DNA of 35,864 nucleotides from Candidatus Didemnitutus sp. (GTDB lineage: Bacteria > Verrucomicrobiota > Verrucomicrobiia > Opitutales > Opitutaceae), in NCBI GenBank assembly GCA_030681265.1, contig JAUXXD010000189.1, positions 1 to 35,864 on the forward strand, written 5' to 3'. The notes beneath the pieces are model-generated. The model had not been told where the DNA came from. It saw only the letters and a list, made by a program, of their open reading frames with translations, and did not search any database. Position 1 is the stretch's first letter. Each line of letters begins with the position of its first letter. Of this stretch, positions 25,835 through 33,878 are shown piece after piece. Made by a program: the position numbers and the translations under genes.

Positions 25835-27027
25835 TGCTCGCTTTGCTCGACAGATTCCGACCGCCGGCGACCGTGGCCCGTCCCGCTTTGGGCGGCGATG
25901 CGACCCGCGCGCTCGACACCGTGCTGCGCGCCGCGGCGCGGGAGGGAGCCAGCGACATCCATTGCGAGCCGAAGGAGGACGGTTTGCTCATCCGTTTCCG
26001 GATCGATGGCGAAATGCGCGAGCACGCGCGGTTGCCGGTCGCGCAGCGCGACGCGGTGATCGCGCGGGGCAAGATCACCGGAGGGATGGACATCACGGAA
26101 AAGCGGCTGCCGCAGGACGGCCGCGCGCTGTTGCAGGAAAAGGGCCGGCGGTTCCACCTGCGGCTCAGCACGGTGCCGACCGTGCACGGCGAAAGCCTCG
26201 TCGTGCGGCTGCTCGATCAGTCCATGCCGGCGCAGGAATTCGAGGCGCTTGGATTGTCGGGAGTCCAGGCGGAGGCGCTTCAGCGCGCGCTGACCGGACC
26301 AGCCGGACTGATTTTTCTCACGGGACCGACCGGCTCGGGCAAGACGACCACGCTGCATGCGGCGCTGCATACGTTCGACCACCGTGCACGGGCGATCCAC
26401 ACGCTGGAGGAACCGGTGGAATATGAATTCGCGGGCATCCGGCAGACCGAAATCCGCGAAAAGGTCGGCCTGACTTTTGCAACGTCGCTGCGGGCGCTGC
26501 TGCGCCAGAATCCCGATGTCATACTGGTCGGCGAAACGCGCGATGCGGAGACTGCGCAACTGGCCGTGCGCGCGGCGCTGACCGGGCACCTCGTGCTGTC
26601 GACGCTGCACACGAATGATGCGCTGGCGGCGATTCCGCGGCTGCGCGACCTCGGGGTCGAACCGTTCCTGTTGGCGGCGGCTCTGCGGCTGGTGGCCGCG
26701 CAGCGGCTCGTGCGGCGTCTGTGTGCCGAATGCAAGGAGGTCCACCCGGACTCCGGCCGGCTGGTGACGGAACACGGTGTGCCCGGCGCGCGGTTCTTCC
26801 GCGCGGTCGGCTGTCCGGCCTGCCACGGCCGCGGCTACCGCGGGCGGATTGCCATCCACGAGGTGGTGCCGGCGCGGAAGTTTCTGCCGCTCATCGCGGC
26901 GAACGCGCCGCTGGCGGAGTTGGCTGCGCTCCGCGATCGCGAGGGGCTCTGCACCCTCTGGCAGCACGGCCTCGCGGCGGCCGGCGCGGGCCTGACGACC
27001 GTCGAGGAGGTCGCGCGCGTCCTGTGA
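25834..27027 (+). CDS. Type II secretion/type IV pilus assembly ATPase (GspE/PilB family)
   Basis: SDIHCEPKEDGLLIRFRIDGEM; GLIFLTGPTGSGKTTTLHAAL (Walker A); LRQNPDVILVGETRDAETAQLAVRAALTGHLVLSTLHTNDA; CAEC...CPACHGRGYRGRIAIHEV zinc motif. Confidence 0.95.
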   Translation: MLALLDRFRPPATVARPALGGDATRALDTVLRAAAREGASDIHCEPKEDGLLIRFRIDGEMREHARLPVAQRDAVIARGKITGGMDITEKRLPQDGRALLQEKGRRFHLRLSTVPTVHGESLVVRLLDQSMPAQEFEALGLSGVQAEALQRALTGPAGLIFLTGPTGSGKTTTLHAALHTFDHRARAIHTLEEPVEYEFAGIRQTEIREKVGLTFATSLRALLRQNPDVILVGETRDAETAQLAVRAALTGHLVLSTLHTNDALAAIPRLRDLGVEPFLLAAALRLVAAQRLVRRLCAECKEVHPDSGRLVTEHGVPGARFFRAVGCPACHGRGYRGRIAIHEVVPARKFLPLIAANAPLAELAALRDREGLCTLWQHGLAAAGAGLTTVEEVARVL

Positions 27028-27055
27028 TTTTTTCAACCCCCAACCCACTGAACCC

Positions 27056-27802
27056 ATGAAACGAACCCGATCCCAATCGAAGGGCTTCTCCCTTCTCGAA
27101 CTGATGTTTGTCCTCGCGATTCTCGCCATTCTGGCGGCGATTCTTCTGCCCAAGGGCCTGGATGCATTGCGTTCCAGCCGCGTGCACCAAGCGGTCCGAA
27201 CCACCGACACGCTGAAAACTGCTTTGGTTGATTTCATCAACCTGCCGGGCGGCAACGGCAGCTTTCCACGCACGGAGGGTGCGGGCATCCCAACCTCCGG
27301 CGCGGCGCTGACCGGAGCCACCGACGCCGCCAAGGGCAATGGCGCCCGGCTTGATGCGGTGCTGCTTGCCGCCGGCCGGCTGGCGCATCCGCTGAGTCTG
27401 CGGATGGGCAGCCAGACCTATGTCTCGACCGGCACCGGCAACGAGATGCAGTGGAGTCAGGCCTTGCAGGCATTCACGATGACGCCGGACGCGGCGCCGT
27501 TGCGGAACTGGAACGGCGTAACGCGCATGGAGGCGCGGACATCGAATCCGCTTCTCGCGCCGTCGATGGCCCAAGGCGCCAATTTCAGACTGGATGGCGT
27601 CACCAACCGGCCGGCCAATGCGATCATCGCCTATCTCGTGATCGTGGGCGTGCCGGCCAACGAGGCGCATGAATTCGCGCTGTCGCTGAATGCTCCGCAG
27701 CTCGCGCCGGTGCTCGGCGCCCCGTGCGACATTGGCCAGGTCGCGTATGCCCTCCCCGTGAACGGAGTCACCGACGTCTATGTTTACCTCGCTGAAATCT
27801 GA
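27056..27802 (+). CDS. Type IV pilin-like protein (candidate major pilin)
   Basis: MKRTRSQSKGFSLLELMFVLAILAILAAILLPKGLDALRSSRVHQAVRTTDTLKTALVDF: class III prepilin motif. Confidence 0.9.
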   Translation: MKRTRSQSKGFSLLELMFVLAILAILAAILLPKGLDALRSSRVHQAVRTTDTLKTALVDFINLPGGNGSFPRTEGAGIPTSGAALTGATDAAKGNGARLDAVLLAAGRLAHPLSLRMGSQTYVSTGTGNEMQWSQALQAFTMTPDAAPLRNWNGVTRMEARTSNPLLAPSMAQGANFRLDGVTNRPANAIIAYLVIVGVPANEAHEFALSLNAPQLAPVLGAPCDIGQVAYALPVNGVTDVYVYLAEI

Positions 27803-28997
27803 CCCGGCCACCGTCCTGCTGTGGGGCGACCGCTGGTGGCTGCCGCGCCACAAGTTGCCGGTGCCGTTCACCGAACCGGGCCAGGCGGCGGCGCATTTGG
27901 CCGCGGCGTGGCCCGGCCAGCCCGGCCGGCTGCGCCTCATTTACCAACCGGACGACCTCGTGACCGTGCCGGCTGAGTGCCCGCATGCCGAGCGGGCCGC
28001 ACTGGCGATCGTGCTCGCCGAGGAACATCCGGCGCTCGCGCATCCGGGGCTGTTGTGGAGTCACGAGCCGATCCTGCGAAGCGGCGACACCTTCAGCACG
28101 CTCCTGCATCACGAGACGCGGCCCGCGCTGTTCGGGCTCGTCCATGAATTGCAGGAGCACGGTTTCACGGTGGAGTCCGTCTGGCCGATGCCGACCTGGC
28201 TCAATGCATTGCCGCCGGACCTGTCGGACTCCGGCGCGATGACGCTCGTGGCCATGAGCGCGGAGCGCTTCTGCCTGTACCGGCATTCGGCGGAGGGCGT
28301 CCGCTCCGTGCAGTCGGGACAGGGCGCCGACGCGCCGGAGCGACTGGCCGAGATCCTGTGTGCGATGCTGGCACAAAGTCCGGACGAGTTCGTGCTCTAC
28401 GTGACCACCGATGACGCGTTGCTGGAAACGCTGAACCAGCGCCAGCCGGTGGTCGGCAACCGCGTGGTCGGACATTTCTCGGTGTGGGAGGCGCTCGCGA
28501 AATCGGCGGTGATTCCGGCGCGCCATCCGGCGCAGATGCTGCCCGCGGCGGCGGCCCTCTGGCCGGCGCGCCTGATGCGCGCCACTTCCGCGTTGATGAT
28601 CGTCGCGGGCTTGGCGCTGGCGGGCGACTATGTTCGACAGCACGTCGCCGCGCAGCACGCCGAGCGGGAGGCCAGCCAGGAAATTGCGGCTTTGCGGAGC
28701 GAACTTGAGCAGCGCCGCGACGAAGTCTCCGGTCTCGCCGCTCGCGAGGCGGAAGCCGGAGCGTCGACACCGTGGTGCGCCGACTGGTTGCGCACGGTGC
28801 AGCAGTTGCCGGCGGGCGTGACGCTGACGGCGTTGCAGGCAAGTCCGCAGAGCTTCGTGCTCAAGGGCGGAGTCACCGCCGGCCCGATCAATGACGTGCG
28901 GTGGCGCGCGTGGCTGACCCGCTTTGAGCAAGCCGCGTGGCAAATCGAAGCGGGCACGCCGACGGGCGGCGTGCAGGTGAAAGGAAACCGGCCATGA
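27780..28997 (+). CDS. GspL-like protein (PilM-like N-terminus, TM, PilN-like C-terminus)
   Basis: About 250-aa cytoplasmic part, TM around ATSALMIVAGLALAGDYV, coiled coil, then LRTVQQLPAGVTLTALQASPQSFVLKGGVTAG; pilus-gene context. Confidence 0.6.
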   Translation: MFTSLKSDPATVLLWGDRWWLPRHKLPVPFTEPGQAAAHLAAAWPGQPGRLRLIYQPDDLVTVPAECPHAERAALAIVLAEEHPALAHPGLLWSHEPILRSGDTFSTLLHHETRPALFGLVHELQEHGFTVESVWPMPTWLNALPPDLSDSGAMTLVAMSAERFCLYRHSAEGVRSVQSGQGADAPERLAEILCAMLAQSPDEFVLYVTTDDALLETLNQRQPVVGNRVVGHFSVWEALAKSAVIPARHPAQMLPAAAALWPARLMRATSALMIVAGLALAGDYVRQHVAAQHAEREASQEIAALRSELEQRRDEVSGLAAREAEAGASTPWCADWLRTVQQLPAGVTLTALQASPQSFVLKGGVTAGPINDVRWRAWLTRFEQAAWQIEAGTPTGGVQVKGNRP

Positions 28998-29683
28998 ATG
29001 CGCGTGTGCCGGGCGGTGGCCGGCTTTGGCTTCGCTGGGTGTGCGGGGCCGCGGTGCTGGTCGCCGTGCTGGCGGTCCGGCACTTCCGTCCGGTCAACCC
29101 AGGAACCGGAGTCAGCGAAGCTTCCCATCTCCGTCGCGAGCTGGCGGCGTTGCCGCCGCCGGTTGAGCCCGGCGCGATCCGACCGGTGCCGTCGGCCGCC
29201 GCTGCGCTGGCTTCGGCGCGGCAAGCGCTCGGCGACGGCTGGACAGTGGAGGCGTCCACCCGGAGGGAATTTCGGTGCACGGCCGTGCAGCCGGGCGACC
29301 TGCGATGGCACGAACTCGTCTCGCTCATCGAGGCGCTGGAGCAGCCCGGCATCGGCGTGCAGGCGATCCGCATCGAGACGCGCGGCAACCGGACGGTGCG
29401 GCAGTTCCGGAGCGTGGAAATCACGTTCCGGCTCACCGCGGAAACGCGCCCACTGAACCCCGTCCGACCCTTGGCTTCGCCGGCGGTCGGACCGCGTTCC
29501 GGGCGGCGGTCGGCCAGGCGGCGGGAGACCGGGTCCGAGCCTTGCGCCGCCGGCCCTCCGCCTCCGCCGCCCGCCCCGGGGGCGACCGGCTCCGGCTCCC
29601 AGGCCATGCGTCGCTGCGGTCGTCCCGGACTCCCGCGCGCGGCCGTTCAGTTTCATCCCCCAATACAAACCTCAACTCCCTGA
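28994..29683 (+). CDS. GspM/PilO-like protein with atypical Arg/Pro-rich C-terminal tail
   Basis: N-terminal TM, periplasmic segment LRWHELVSLIEALEQPGIGVQAIRIETRGNRTVRQFRSVEITFRLTAE; ends in GPPPPPPAPGATGSGSQAMRRCGRPGLPR... Confidence 0.55.
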   Translation: MNARVPGGGRLWLRWVCGAAVLVAVLAVRHFRPVNPGTGVSEASHLRRELAALPPPVEPGAIRPVPSAAAALASARQALGDGWTVEASTRREFRCTAVQPGDLRWHELVSLIEALEQPGIGVQAIRIETRGNRTVRQFRSVEITFRLTAETRPLNPVRPLASPAVGPRSGRRSARRRETGSEPCAAGPPPPPPAPGATGSGSQAMRRCGRPGLPRAAVQFHPPIQTSTP

Positions 29684-29686
29684 ATC

Positions 29687-29914
29687 ATGGTAATCCTCAC
29701 TCTTCATATCCCTGAACCGGTCGCGGCGGAATTTTTCGAGGCGGCCAAGGAGATCAACGACACGTTCGGCGACCTCACGCCGAAGGTGGATGCGAAGACC
29801 CTCATGGTCTTCGCGCTGTCGCGCCACGAGGCGCGCGAAATCTGCGGCCAATTCGATCTCGCGCTGCGGGTCGTGCGCGGCCGGGAGCCGATGCTCAACC
29901 CCGCGCTGAACTGA
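29687..29914 (+). CDS. Small conserved-looking protein, unknown function
   Basis: MVILTLHIPEPVAAEFFEAAKEINDTFGDLTPKVDAKTLMVFALSRHEAREIC...; tightly spaced in the gene train. Confidence 0.55.
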   Translation: MVILTLHIPEPVAAEFFEAAKEINDTFGDLTPKVDAKTLMVFALSRHEAREICGQFDLALRVVRGREPMLNPALN

Positions 29915-29987
29915 CTTCCAGGGCGGATTCCGCCCGGTGCCCGTGCCGGCCCGCACCATGCAAGTGGCCGGTAAGATTACAACGAAC

Positions 29988-30473
29988 ATGGCCCTCAAGC
30001 CCAAGAACCCCGACCAGACGCCGAATGGCGTCCAACCCGCGGCATCCGTCAAGGCGGACGCCGCTGTCCGGCCAGGTGCGCCTGCACCGCTGGAACTCAA
30101 GACCAACCCCGAAATCGAGGCGAAGATCGCCGAATATAAAGCGGCCCATCCGAAGGACGTGGAATATATATCGCGGCTGGTAAAGGAACATCCGGACCGA
30201 GCGGTGAATCACTTCTTCTACAAGGAGTGGCAGCGCCACGACGCGGATACCGAAGCGGCGAAACGGCAGTTGCCGCAGGCGAAGGCGATCTACGACAAGA
30301 TGACGCCGGAGTCGCAACAGCGCGTCAACGACGTGCTCCAGAAGGTGAATCCGTACAACCAGACGAAACGGTTTGTCGCGGCGGTGAGCCGGGAAATGGA
30401 CCGGGTCGCCATCGGCCAGAACCGGCGGGCGCTGCGCTCGCCGGCGAACGCCCCGGCCATGTCCGCCGGCTGA
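29988..30473 (+). CDS. Hypothetical accessory protein
   Basis: MALKPKNPDQTPNGVQPAASVKADAAV...IEAKIAEYKAAHPKDVEYISRLVKEHPDRAVNHFFYKEWQRHD; plausible composition and spacing. Confidence 0.6.
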   Translation: MALKPKNPDQTPNGVQPAASVKADAAVRPGAPAPLELKTNPEIEAKIAEYKAAHPKDVEYISRLVKEHPDRAVNHFFYKEWQRHDADTEAAKRQLPQAKAIYDKMTPESQQRVNDVLQKVNPYNQTKRFVAAVSREMDRVAIGQNRRALRSPANAPAMSAG

Positions 30474-30477
30474 AGCC

Positions 30478-30747
30478 GTGGCTGTACATTCCGCCGTTCG
30501 CCAACACGTGGAAGACCATCTGGCCAGGGCCGAGTTTGCGCTGAAGGTCGTGTCGCATACGGCGTGCATCCAGGGCACGCCGGCGCTCGACAACGTGCAC
30601 TCGGCCTTGGATCAGGTGGCGCGGGCGCGTGGCTGGGTCGCGCGGGAACTGGCGGTCGAAACGCCGAAGATGAAACCGAAGGTACTGCCGCAGGGGAAGG
30701 GTCTGCCTCTCACGCGCCAGCAGCGGCTCGGTTTTCGTTGGGAATGA
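30478..30747 (+). CDS. Small hypothetical protein
   Basis: MAVHSAVRQHVEDHLARAEFALKVVSHTACIQGTPALDNVHSALDQVARARGWVARELAVE...; 4-bp overlap with next gene. Confidence 0.5.
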   Translation: MAVHSAVRQHVEDHLARAEFALKVVSHTACIQGTPALDNVHSALDQVARARGWVARELAVETPKMKPKVLPQGKGLPLTRQQRLGFRWE

Positions 30748-30974
30748 ACAGGGCGGAAAATAATCCCGTTCCTTCGTCTCCTCCGCGCGCCAGCGAGGCG
30801 GCCCTGCTCGCGCGCGTGATCGACGCGGCGGATGCCTGTTTCTCGGACCTGCTCCGGCAGGGACGCATCACACCGGAAAGCGGGCGCACGTGGCGACGCG
30901 CGAAGGCGGACGCGCGCGCAGCGCTGGCCGCGCATGAATCGCCGCGAGTGCGCACGGGAATGGGCGGGCCATGA
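30744..30974 (+). CDS. Small hypothetical protein
   Basis: MNRAENNPVPSSPPRASEAALLARVIDAADACFSDLLRQGRITPESGRTWRRAKADARAAL...; ATGA-type overlaps both sides. Confidence 0.5.
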   Translation: MNRAENNPVPSSPPRASEAALLARVIDAADACFSDLLRQGRITPESGRTWRRAKADARAALAAHESPRVRTGMGGP

Positions 30975-32002
30975 CTCCCGCACCTTACAACACCGCTACG
31001 CCGTTCACGGCGGAGGACGTCGCCCGGTTCAACCGGCTGACGAACTTTCCGAAAGACCTGGCGAAGGAGAACGCGGCTTTCGCGGCGGAGTCGCAGAACG
31101 CGCGGGAGCGGGCGGTGCGCCGGCTGAACGCGTTCGGCGTTTCGAGCGTGCCGGAGGAGATCGAGCGTGCGTTGGAGCGCGTGCGGAAGGCGCGCTATCA
31201 GGTATTCATGGCGTCCGTGCGGAGCCGTGAACTGGCGCCACCGTGGAGCGTCGTCGGACCGGCGCGATGGAACGAGCACGCGCGGCCGGAGCGGGCGCAA
31301 CGGGTGATGTGCCGGGCCTATGATGAATATAACGCGGCGAAGGCGGCGCTGGAACAGCGATTGAATCGTCAGGGGCCGGCGCGAACCATCCGTTCCGATG
31401 AGGCGACCGCGGTGGCACAGTTGGAAGCGAAGATCGCGGCGGCGGAGGAACGGCAGATGCGGATGAAGTCGGCCAACCGAATCATTCGCGACGCGAACGT
31501 GGACGAGACGTGGAAGCTGTCGCGACTGGAGACGGAATGCGGCATCAAGGAGACGTATGCGCGGCAGCTCCTGAAACCGGACTTCGCGGGCCGAACAGGT
31601 TTCGCGGAGTTCGAACTGTCGAACAATTCCGCAAACATCCGGAGGATGCAGGACCGGGTGCGAAGCCTCGTGGCGGAGGCCGGCCGCGAATCGGTGACGT
31701 TTCATTTTCCGGGCGGACGCGTGGAGGACAATGCAGAGTCGTGCCGGGTGCGGATTCGCTATGATGAGAAGCCGGCGGCCGAAGTGATCGGCCGGCTGAA
31801 GAGTCATGGGTTTCACTGGTCGCCGCGGGAGGAGGCCTGGCAGCGATTGCGGAACAACGCGGCGCGGCATGCAGCGACGGTCGTCACGGGCGTGCAGTGG
31901 CCGAGGGCCGACACGCCGGAAATCAATGCGCTGGCGGAAGACGACCGGCTGGGGCCGGCCAAGGAAACGACCAAGGCGGTGCGGATAGGAGTCGGTCCAT
32001 GA
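30971..32002 (+). CDS. Mobile-element accessory protein of unknown function
   Basis: AVAQLEAKIAAAEERQMRMKSANRIIRDAN... and C-terminal IGRLKSHGFHWSPREEAWQRLRNNAARHA, a pattern recurrent in mobile-element/phage proteins. Confidence 0.7.
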   Translation: MTPAPYNTATPFTAEDVARFNRLTNFPKDLAKENAAFAAESQNARERAVRRLNAFGVSSVPEEIERALERVRKARYQVFMASVRSRELAPPWSVVGPARWNEHARPERAQRVMCRAYDEYNAAKAALEQRLNRQGPARTIRSDEATAVAQLEAKIAAAEERQMRMKSANRIIRDANVDETWKLSRLETECGIKETYARQLLKPDFAGRTGFAEFELSNNSANIRRMQDRVRSLVAEAGRESVTFHFPGGRVEDNAESCRVRIRYDEKPAAEVIGRLKSHGFHWSPREEAWQRLRNNAARHAATVVTGVQWPRADTPEINALAEDDRLGPAKETTKAVRIGVGP

Positions 32003-32232
32003 GCCCGGAGAGTGCAGACGCGTTGGTCATCTTGCGGCGCATGGCTCGCGGCCATCCCGGGGCGTCCTCGGGCGAGGCGGCGGCGTTTGCCCTGTTGAAA
32101 AATCTGGAGGACGGCACGCCGGTCGATCTGGGCGATTGCCTGGTCCGGCTCGACGGTTGCGGCCGGCGGGCGGTGTTGCAGATCCTGCTGGATTTGGCGG
32201 CGGGCAAAACCGGCTTGAGCGAATTGCGGTGA
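31999..32232 (+). CDS. Small hypothetical protein
   Basis: MSPESADALVILRRMARGHPGASSGEAAAFALLKNLEDGTPVDLGDCLVRLDGCGRRAVLQILLDLAAGKTGLSELR; ATGA overlap with upstream gene. Confidence 0.5.
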   Translation: MSPESADALVILRRMARGHPGASSGEAAAFALLKNLEDGTPVDLGDCLVRLDGCGRRAVLQILLDLAAGKTGLSELR

Positions 32233-32247
32233 GGACCGGACAGGAAA

Positions 32248-32997
32248 ATGCCGGTGCAGCGCACGCCGTGGGGCGATTTCCCGAATGTCGTGGTGCATTC
32301 CAATCTGGTCGCACTGTGTCGGCATCCCGACTACGCGGAAGCGAAGGAGGGCAATCTGCGCGCGGCGCGGCAGGTCGTGCGCGACCTGTTCAAACCGCAG
32401 GCGGTGCTGCCGCGGGTGGATTACATTGCGCCGGTGGTGCAGCTCGACGTGAAGGAGCGATGGAATGCGTTGCCGATGGCGCTGGCGGTGAAAATCGCGG
32501 AGCAGACCGGTGCGCGGGTCGTGCCCACGATGGTACAGAGCAATGTGGTCTATCATACGTTGGCGGCGGCCCGCGAACGGATTACCCAGCAGCCGGCGTT
32601 CACCGGCAAGGTGCCGCGGGGCACTTACCTGATCGTGGATGATGTCGTCACCTTCGGTTCCACTCTTGCCAATTTGCGAGGCCATATCGAGGGTCACGGC
32701 AGCAAGGTTGCCGGGGCATCCACGTTGGGCGCCGGCATTTTTGCGGCCCGCATAAAACCTGATCCCGCTGTCCTCACTTCGCTGCAGCAACGCTTCGGCC
32801 ATGAACTCGCCCACACCACCAGAGCCCTCGGATTTCCGCCGGGATGCCTCACCAACAAGGAAGCCTGGTTCCTCCGCGGGCTCGCGGAACTTGCCGGCCT
32901 CCGAAGTGCGGGCGCTGCGGAGGAAAGCAGTGGACAGCCTGCGGTCCGAACTCGGGCCGGAGGAATTCGGGGCGCGGGTATGGCAGCCGGAAGCTGA
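32248..32997 (+). CDS. Phosphoribosyltransferase-like protein; C-terminus apparently frameshifted near 32888-32892
   Basis: GTYLIVDDVVTFGSTLANLRGHIEGHGSKVAGASTLG matches the PRPP-binding loop of type I PRTases; after NKEAWFLRGLAEL the protein-like sequence continues in the +1 frame to 33010. Confidence 0.75.
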   Translation: MPVQRTPWGDFPNVVVHSNLVALCRHPDYAEAKEGNLRAARQVVRDLFKPQAVLPRVDYIAPVVQLDVKERWNALPMALAVKIAEQTGARVVPTMVQSNVVYHTLAAARERITQQPAFTGKVPRGTYLIVDDVVTFGSTLANLRGHIEGHGSKVAGASTLGAGIFAARIKPDPAVLTSLQQRFGHELAHTTRALGFPPGCLTNKEAWFLRGLAELAGLRSAGAAEESSGQPAVRTRAGGIRGAGMAAGS

Positions 32998-33032
32998 CCG
33001 GGGTCGGTAGCGATGCTCGTTGAGGGCGCGAA

Positions 33033-33878
33033 TTAACCCTCGGCCGCACTCGAATGGCGGCGACGCAGTGTCGCGGTCATTTTCTCTACCTGCGCTGTTG
33101 AAATTTCCCGGCGCGCCTGACGGATCTGATCCAGTGCCGTCTCGATATACTTGGTGAAGCAGCCGGAAACCCGGAAATCCTGCGGACAGCGGTAATTGCC
33201 TCCGCTCAGGCCCACCTTGCATCCTTGCCACTGCCGCGGGTTCGCGTCGAGGACCGAGCCGACGATCAGGACGTTGCACAGCTTGGTGAACACGTAGCAT
33301 TCGTCCGGTGCGTGCATCGTGTCGATGTCCACTCCGCGATGAATGAACGTCGTCATGTCGGACCGGTCCGCCTCGTTCGGCACGTTTGTCGGAGTGTCGA
33401 GAATCAGGAAATACTGCCAATGCGGCGCAATAAAGCGCGAACCGCCCAGTAGGTAGGTCCGCCAGACTTCGAGCGCGTCCCGGGCTGCCGCCTCATGGCC
33501 GAACGGCAATACCACGTCGGGCTTCGCTTCAAGCAGGTAAGCCAGCGAGCGCCAGGACGTGCCCACGCAGAACTTGGCCAGCCAGTCTCCGTAGCTGAAA
33601 TTCAGATGGTTGTTTCGCTTGTGATGCACCTCTCGGAAAACTGTCTCGGCAAACTGGTTTTCCCAGCCGCTGAACAAGTCTTCACAGGCCCGGCCCAGCA
33701 ACCGCTGCTTCGGCCCATCTTGCAGCCGCTTGTTCGGATTCGCGGCGGCACGGATGAATCCGGTGGGCGACGATTGCTTCAGCCAGCGATACACAAACGC
33801 CGGAATGATATGGCTGATCTCGTCGCGGGGTTCCGCCGCACAAAGGGCGCACGGCGCCGGTGTCGGGTCGTCGGTCAT
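33033..33878 (-). CDS. CxxC...SHIIP-type protein (putative zinc/HNH-like), unknown function
   Basis: ATG at 33878 overlapping the Fic stop (ATGA): MTDDPTPAPCALCAAEPRDEISHIIPAFVYRWLKQSS...; CxxC followed by SHIIPxFxYR pattern. Confidence 0.65.
   Translation of the reverse strand: MTDDPTPAPCALCAAEPRDEISHIIPAFVYRWLKQSSPTGFIRAAANPNKRLQDGPKQRLLGRACEDLFSGWENQFAETVFREVHHKRNNHLNFSYGDWLAKFCVGTSWRSLAYLLEAKPDVVLPFGHEAAARDALEVWRTYLLGGSRFIAPHWQYFLILDTPTNVPNEADRSDMTTFIHRGVDIDTMHAPDECYVFTKLCNVLIVGSVLDANPRQWQGCKVGLSGGNYRCPQDFRVSGCFTKYIETALDQIRQARREISTAQVEKMTATLRRRHSSAAEG

Noticed and set aside
25471-27339. 622-aa minus-strand ORF across secretin, GspE and pilin genes
   Set aside because: Crosses several well-supported plus-strand genes; composition typical of antisense frame in GC-rich DNA.
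31813-33420. 535-aa minus-strand ORF
   Set aside because: Overlaps four plausible plus-strand genes and the better-supported minus-strand 33033-33878 gene in another frame.
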